Assembly (NCBI RefSeq): GCF_003003075.1
Contig: NZ_PVTX01000006.1
Location: forward strand, 207,289 to 271,288
DNA: 64,000 nucleotides
Direction of reading: 5' to 3'
Origin: Isoptericola halotolerans
GTDB lineage: Bacteria; Actinomycetota; Actinomycetes; Actinomycetales; Cellulomonadaceae
Each line of letters starts with the position of its first letter. The stretch's first letter is position 1. The position numbers and the translations under genes were made by a program. The notes beneath the pieces were generated by a model. It did no database searches. It was not told the origin of the DNA and saw only the letters and a list, made by a program, of their open reading frames with translations. Positions 61,051-64,000 of this stretch are shown piece after piece.

Positions 61051-62299
61051 GGAGCAGGGCGTCCCGGCGGTCCACGCACCCGACGACGAAGTCCAGGAAG
61101 CGGCGGCTGCTCTCACCACGAGCGAACCCGAAGTAGTGGTCGCGCATCCCGGCTCGGGCCTCGTGGAGGGGGTCGCTCGCCAGGTTGGCGGCGAGGAGCG
61201 CCGGCAGGTCGTCGACCGTGCTGGCGTCGACGATGTCCACGGCTCCGGCGACCGGCGCGTCGGCGAGCAGGCGCTCACGGTCGGAGCGCCGGTCGGTCAG
61301 CACGATCGGGGCGTCCGGGCGCAGGTACAGGAAGTCGAGGCCCACCGACGAGATGTCGGTGACCAGGAGGTCCACACCGTCGAAGAGCCCGAGGATGTCC
61401 GCGTCGAAGGGCATGGCGTGACCGGCCGCCGGGCCTTGCTCCGCCAGGAGCCGCTTGATCGCGCTGTGGGCGGCCGCCACCGGCTTGTCGTCGGTCGTCA
61501 GCACGCGGGGGTGCGGCTTGTAGATCACGCGGACGTCGTCGCGCGCGAGCAGCGCGCGCACGATCGCGACCCCGTAGCTGTCGAGCGACGTGTAGTTGTT
61601 GGCGTCGTCCTCGCCCGACCACGTCGGCGCGTAGAGCACCGTCCGGCGCCCGGCGGACGGCGCGAGGATCGGCTCGACCTGCAGGTCGAGCTGCGGCCGG
61701 CCGCACACGACCAGGCGCTCGAGGTCGAAGCCGATGAGTGCGCGCCGGTGCCGCTCGACAGCCGCCTGACCCGCCACCACGACGTGGTCGTACGCCTTGG
61801 CCTGGTTGGACACCATGGAGATCTTGTCGGACTCACCGTGGTTGACGTGGACGTGCAGGCCGCGCTGGTAGATGAGCGACTGGAAGTTCCGCATGCCGTT
61901 GTTGACGTAGATGATCGTCTTGGCGTCGACCTGGTCGTAGATGCGGCGCAGCCCGTCGAGCTTGCGCGTGAAGAGCACCGGCAGGCTCGTGGAGGCGCGC
62001 AGCAGCGTCGTCGTCGCCCAGTTCCGGGTGACGATCGCGAGCGGGCGGTGCTGCGCCACCTGCTCGAGCACGGGCAACCACTGCTGGATCTGGTAGCCGA
62101 GCTCCGGCGGGTCGGCGAAGTAGACGACGACGGGGTAGCGGGGCAGCTCGTCGAGCTCCGGGTCGAACAGCGGAGGCTCACCGACCACCGACTGCCGGAC
62201 GAGGCGGTTGGCCAGGCTCCCGACCTTGAGCAGGAGGCGGCCGAGGCGTGCGCGGCCCCGATCGACGAGCGAGCGACGCGGCGGGCTGACGGGGGACAT
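61040..62299 (-). CDS. CDP-glycerol glycerophosphotransferase-like (TagB/TagF) protein
   Basis: A 419-residue paralogue of the preceding protein: YVNNGMRNFQSLIYQRGLHV, HGESDKISMVSNQAKAYDHV, TVLYAPTWSGEDDANN, VRVIYKPHPRVLTTDD and LLVTDISSVGLDFLYLRPDA. GGAAGGA 4 bp upstream of ATG 62299 fixes the start. The pair of convergent paralogues suggests a duplication with inversion, and the two may add different polyol phosphates or act as primer and polymerase (TagB and TagF roles). Confidence 0.88.
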   Translation of the reverse strand: MSPVSPPRRSLVDRGRARLGRLLLKVGSLANRLVRQSVVGEPPLFDPELDELPRYPVVVYFADPPELGYQIQQWLPVLEQVAQHRPLAIVTRNWATTTLLRASTSLPVLFTRKLDGLRRIYDQVDAKTIIYVNNGMRNFQSLIYQRGLHVHVNHGESDKISMVSNQAKAYDHVVVAGQAAVERHRRALIGFDLERLVVCGRPQLDLQVEPILAPSAGRRTVLYAPTWSGEDDANNYTSLDSYGVAIVRALLARDDVRVIYKPHPRVLTTDDKPVAAAHSAIKRLLAEQGPAAGHAMPFDADILGLFDGVDLLVTDISSVGLDFLYLRPDAPIVLTDRRSDRERLLADAPVAGAVDIVDASTVDDLPALLAANLASDPLHEARAGMRDHYFGFARGESSRRFLDFVVGCVDRRDALLLSD

Positions 62300-62440
62300 C
62301 CGTTCCTTCCGAGGGGGCGGGGGCCGAGGGCACACCGAGTATTCCACGCTGACCGGCGTCGGCCACCGACGGCGCCACGGTACGATCGACGGGGCCGGAA
62401 GACCACGGCCCCACCTCCCAAGGACAGGTAAGAAACCTTC

Positions 62441-63448
62441 GTGACCACCGACATCACCGCAGGGGCCACCTCTGGTGACCGTGGGACACCGGACCGCCCC
62501 GACGAGCGGCCCAGCCCGCCGGAGCCACCGGAGCCGATCACTCCCACCATGTCGTCGGCCGAGAGGCGGGCGCTCGCCGACCGGTACGGCCTGACGAAGA
62601 TGGGCGTGCGGCCACCCCTGTGGTCGTACATCAAGGACGTCGCCTCGCGGTGGGCCTTCATCCGGGTGCTCGGCACGGCGACCGCGTACGCCAAGAACCA
62701 GAACACCTATCTCGGGCAGCTCTGGGCGATCCTCAACCCGGTGCTCAACGCCACGGTGTACGTGATCATCTTCGGGATCATCCTGAAGACGAGCCGCGGG
62801 GTTGAGAACACGATCGCGTTCATCGTCATCGGCGTCTTCCTGTTCCGGTTCGTCGAGCAGTCGGTCAACGGCGGCGCGCAGTCCATCAACAAGCGGACCA
62901 ACCTGATCCGTTCGCTGCACTTCCCCCGCGCGGTGCTGCCGATCTCCAACGTGGTGTCGCACCTCGCGACGCTCGTGCCCGCGCTCTTCGTGATGGGTCT
63001 CATCGTCCTCGCGTCGGGCCTGCTGCCCGGCTACGACCCGGTGCACGTCACCTGGCAGTGGCTGCTGCTGATCCCCGCGGTCGCGCTGATGTGGGTCTTC
63101 AACATGGGGCTGGCCTTCGTCATGGCGCGCGCCGTGGCTATCACGCCGGACCTGGACAACATCATCTCGTTCGTCCTCCGCTTCGCCATGTACGGCTCCG
63201 GCGTGATCTTCCCGCTGGCGCACTACGTGAGCCGGCTGCCGGACTCGGTGCAGGTCTGGCTGGAGCCGGTGCTCACGTACCAGCCGATCGCCGTCTACCT
63301 CTATCTGGGGCGTTCGTCCCTCATGGAGGAGGAGGCGTTCGTCCAGGAACCGATCATGTGGATCCTCGGCGTGGTCTGGGCGGTCGTGTTCTTCGTGGCG
63401 GGCTTCATCATCTTCTGGCGTGGCGAAGAGAGGTACGGACGTGACTGA
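62441..63448 (+). CDS. TagG/Wzm-type ABC-2 permease for polymer export
   Basis: A 335-residue permease, GTG start. The N-terminal 60 residues are Pro/Glu-rich and cytoplasmic. Six membrane helices follow, starting NTYLGQLWAILNPVLNATVY, the ABC-2 motif next to the first helix, then FIVIGVFLFRFVEQSVNGGA and NLIRSLHFPRAVLPISNVVS. It moves lipid-linked teichoic-type polymers across the membrane with the TagH-type ATPase. A TACGAT -10 box at 62377 and AAGGACAGG give a leader of about 50 nt. The ATPase gene overlaps its end by 8 bp. Confidence 0.93.
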   Translation: MTTDITAGATSGDRGTPDRPDERPSPPEPPEPITPTMSSAERRALADRYGLTKMGVRPPLWSYIKDVASRWAFIRVLGTATAYAKNQNTYLGQLWAILNPVLNATVYVIIFGIILKTSRGVENTIAFIVIGVFLFRFVEQSVNGGAQSINKRTNLIRSLHFPRAVLPISNVVSHLATLVPALFVMGLIVLASGLLPGYDPVHVTWQWLLLIPAVALMWVFNMGLAFVMARAVAITPDLDNIISFVLRFAMYGSGVIFPLAHYVSRLPDSVQVWLEPVLTYQPIAVYLYLGRSSLMEEEAFVQEPIMWILGVVWAVVFFVAGFIIFWRGEERYGRD

Positions 63449-64000
63449 GGACGTGAGCGAGGCCGACGCCCACCTCGACTTCGACATGGAGCTCGAGGAG
63501 GACGACGCCGGCCAGCACGCGCAGAGCATCCCGTTGGGCGATCCCTGCCTGGTGGTGGACGACCTGCACATCGTCTTCCGGGTGTTCGGCGGCAAGCAGC
63601 GTGCGCGGGCGCAGCGCTCGGGGGTGAAGGTCCAGAAGGCGGCTCCCGTCAAGCGCAGCATCGTCAAGCGGCTGCTCGGGGCGGGGCGGCAGCACGTCGG
63701 GGCCGTGAGCGAGGTGCACGCCGTGCGTGGCGTGTCGTTCACCGCCCGCCACGGTGAGTCGATCGGGATCGTCGGGATCAACGGGTCGGGCAAGTCGACG
63801 CTGCTGCGCGCCATCACCGGGCTCATCCCGCCCCACTCCGGGGCCGTCTACGTCGACGGCGAGCCGGCGCTGCTGGGCGTGAACGCGGCGCTCATGCCGC
63901 AGATGACCGGTTCGAAGAACATCGAGATCGGGGGCCTCGCCCTGGGCATGACGCCCAAGGAGGTCGACGAGAAGTTCGACGAGGTCGTGGAGTTCGCCGA
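63441..64000 (+). CDS. TagH/Wzt-type ABC ATPase, cut by window edge
   Basis: The first 186 residues are visible. GTG 63441 overlaps the permease stop by 8 bp, with AGAGAGG upstream. A tail of about 35 acidic residues leads to LVVDDLHIVFRVFGG, then the TagH-type lead-in SEVHAVRGVSFTARHGESIG, the Walker A GINGSGKST at about residue 115, and the Q-loop region ALMPQMTGSKNIEIGGLALG. The signature and Walker B motifs lie beyond the edge. It powers the polymer exporter encoded just upstream. Confidence 0.92.
   Translation, partial: MTEDVSEADAHLDFDMELEEDDAGQHAQSIPLGDPCLVVDDLHIVFRVFGGKQRARAQRSGVKVQKAAPVKRSIVKRLLGAGRQHVGAVSEVHAVRGVSFTARHGESIGIVGINGSGKSTLLRAITGLIPPHSGAVYVDGEPALLGVNAALMPQMTGSKNIEIGGLALGMTPKEVDEKFDEVVEFA

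Noticed and set aside
61040..63826. Long minus-strand frame extending the TagF-like gene past 62299
   Set aside because: The extension lies antisense to the TagG and TagH genes. A good ribosome-binding site and normal family start are at 62299.

Overview
The window is very GC-rich DNA with short intergenic gaps, many GTG starts and many starts placed directly after a -10 box. It looks chromosomal and actinobacterial. The order whiB2-type gene, family 2 glycosyltransferase, DUF5719, metallopeptidase, DUF3499, manA, phosphomannomutase, Trm112 matches a block shared by many Actinobacteria. Together with purK-purE-LCP and the gene content, this points to Micrococcales near Cellulomonadaceae or Promicromonosporaceae. 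The family placement is inference.

Left part (1-16 kb): the 5' end of an EssC/EccC-like FtsK ATPase gene; a MacB-type ABC exporter with a perfect dyad operator in its promoter region; a small AbiEi-like gene bracketed by three 48-bp palindromes; a voltage-sensor-like membrane protein; a NarL-type and an OmpR-type two-component system; a perfect 88-bp tandem repeat; gtrA; purK-purE. Next comes a 368-bp structure of two opposed arrays of six CGAGGTAGT boxes, phased at exactly 20 bp, around a 27-bp inverted repeat.

Middle part (16-50 kb): cell-wall genes. These are two LCP ligases, a PGRP-type amidase, UDP-glucose dehydrogenase, the WhiB2/DUF5719/DUF3499/manA/manB block, and a glycosyltransferase island (GT4, GT29 sialyltransferase-like, two pyruvyltransferase-like proteins). 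A SpoIID-domain protein, galactofuranosyltransferase-like enzymes with glf, a DUF559 gene bracketed by 64-bp hairpins, a second manA and three sulfotransferase-like genes follow.

Right part (50-64 kb): a nonulosonic acid and teichoic-type polymer locus. One uninterrupted frame carries a CMP-sugar synthetase (NeuA-like), a HAD phosphatase and a NeuB-like synthase. The first junction consists of the same hairpin element that brackets the DUF559 gene. Polysialyltransferase-like and DUF6716 transferases, GT2 and GT4 enzymes, two CDP-glycerol glycerophosphotransferase-like proteins and a TagGH-type exporter follow; the exporter ATPase is cut by the right edge.

The coherent reading, an inference, is a wall glycopolymer factory. 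Mannose and nonulosonic acid precursors (possibly CMP-Kdn made from mannose 6-phosphate supplied by ManA) are polymerised, exported by TagGH and attached to peptidoglycan by LCP proteins, giving a teichulosonic-acid-like polymer. A second theme is that two AbiEi/DUF559-type genes each sit inside their own palindrome family, an arrangement like REP elements with their RAYT transposases.
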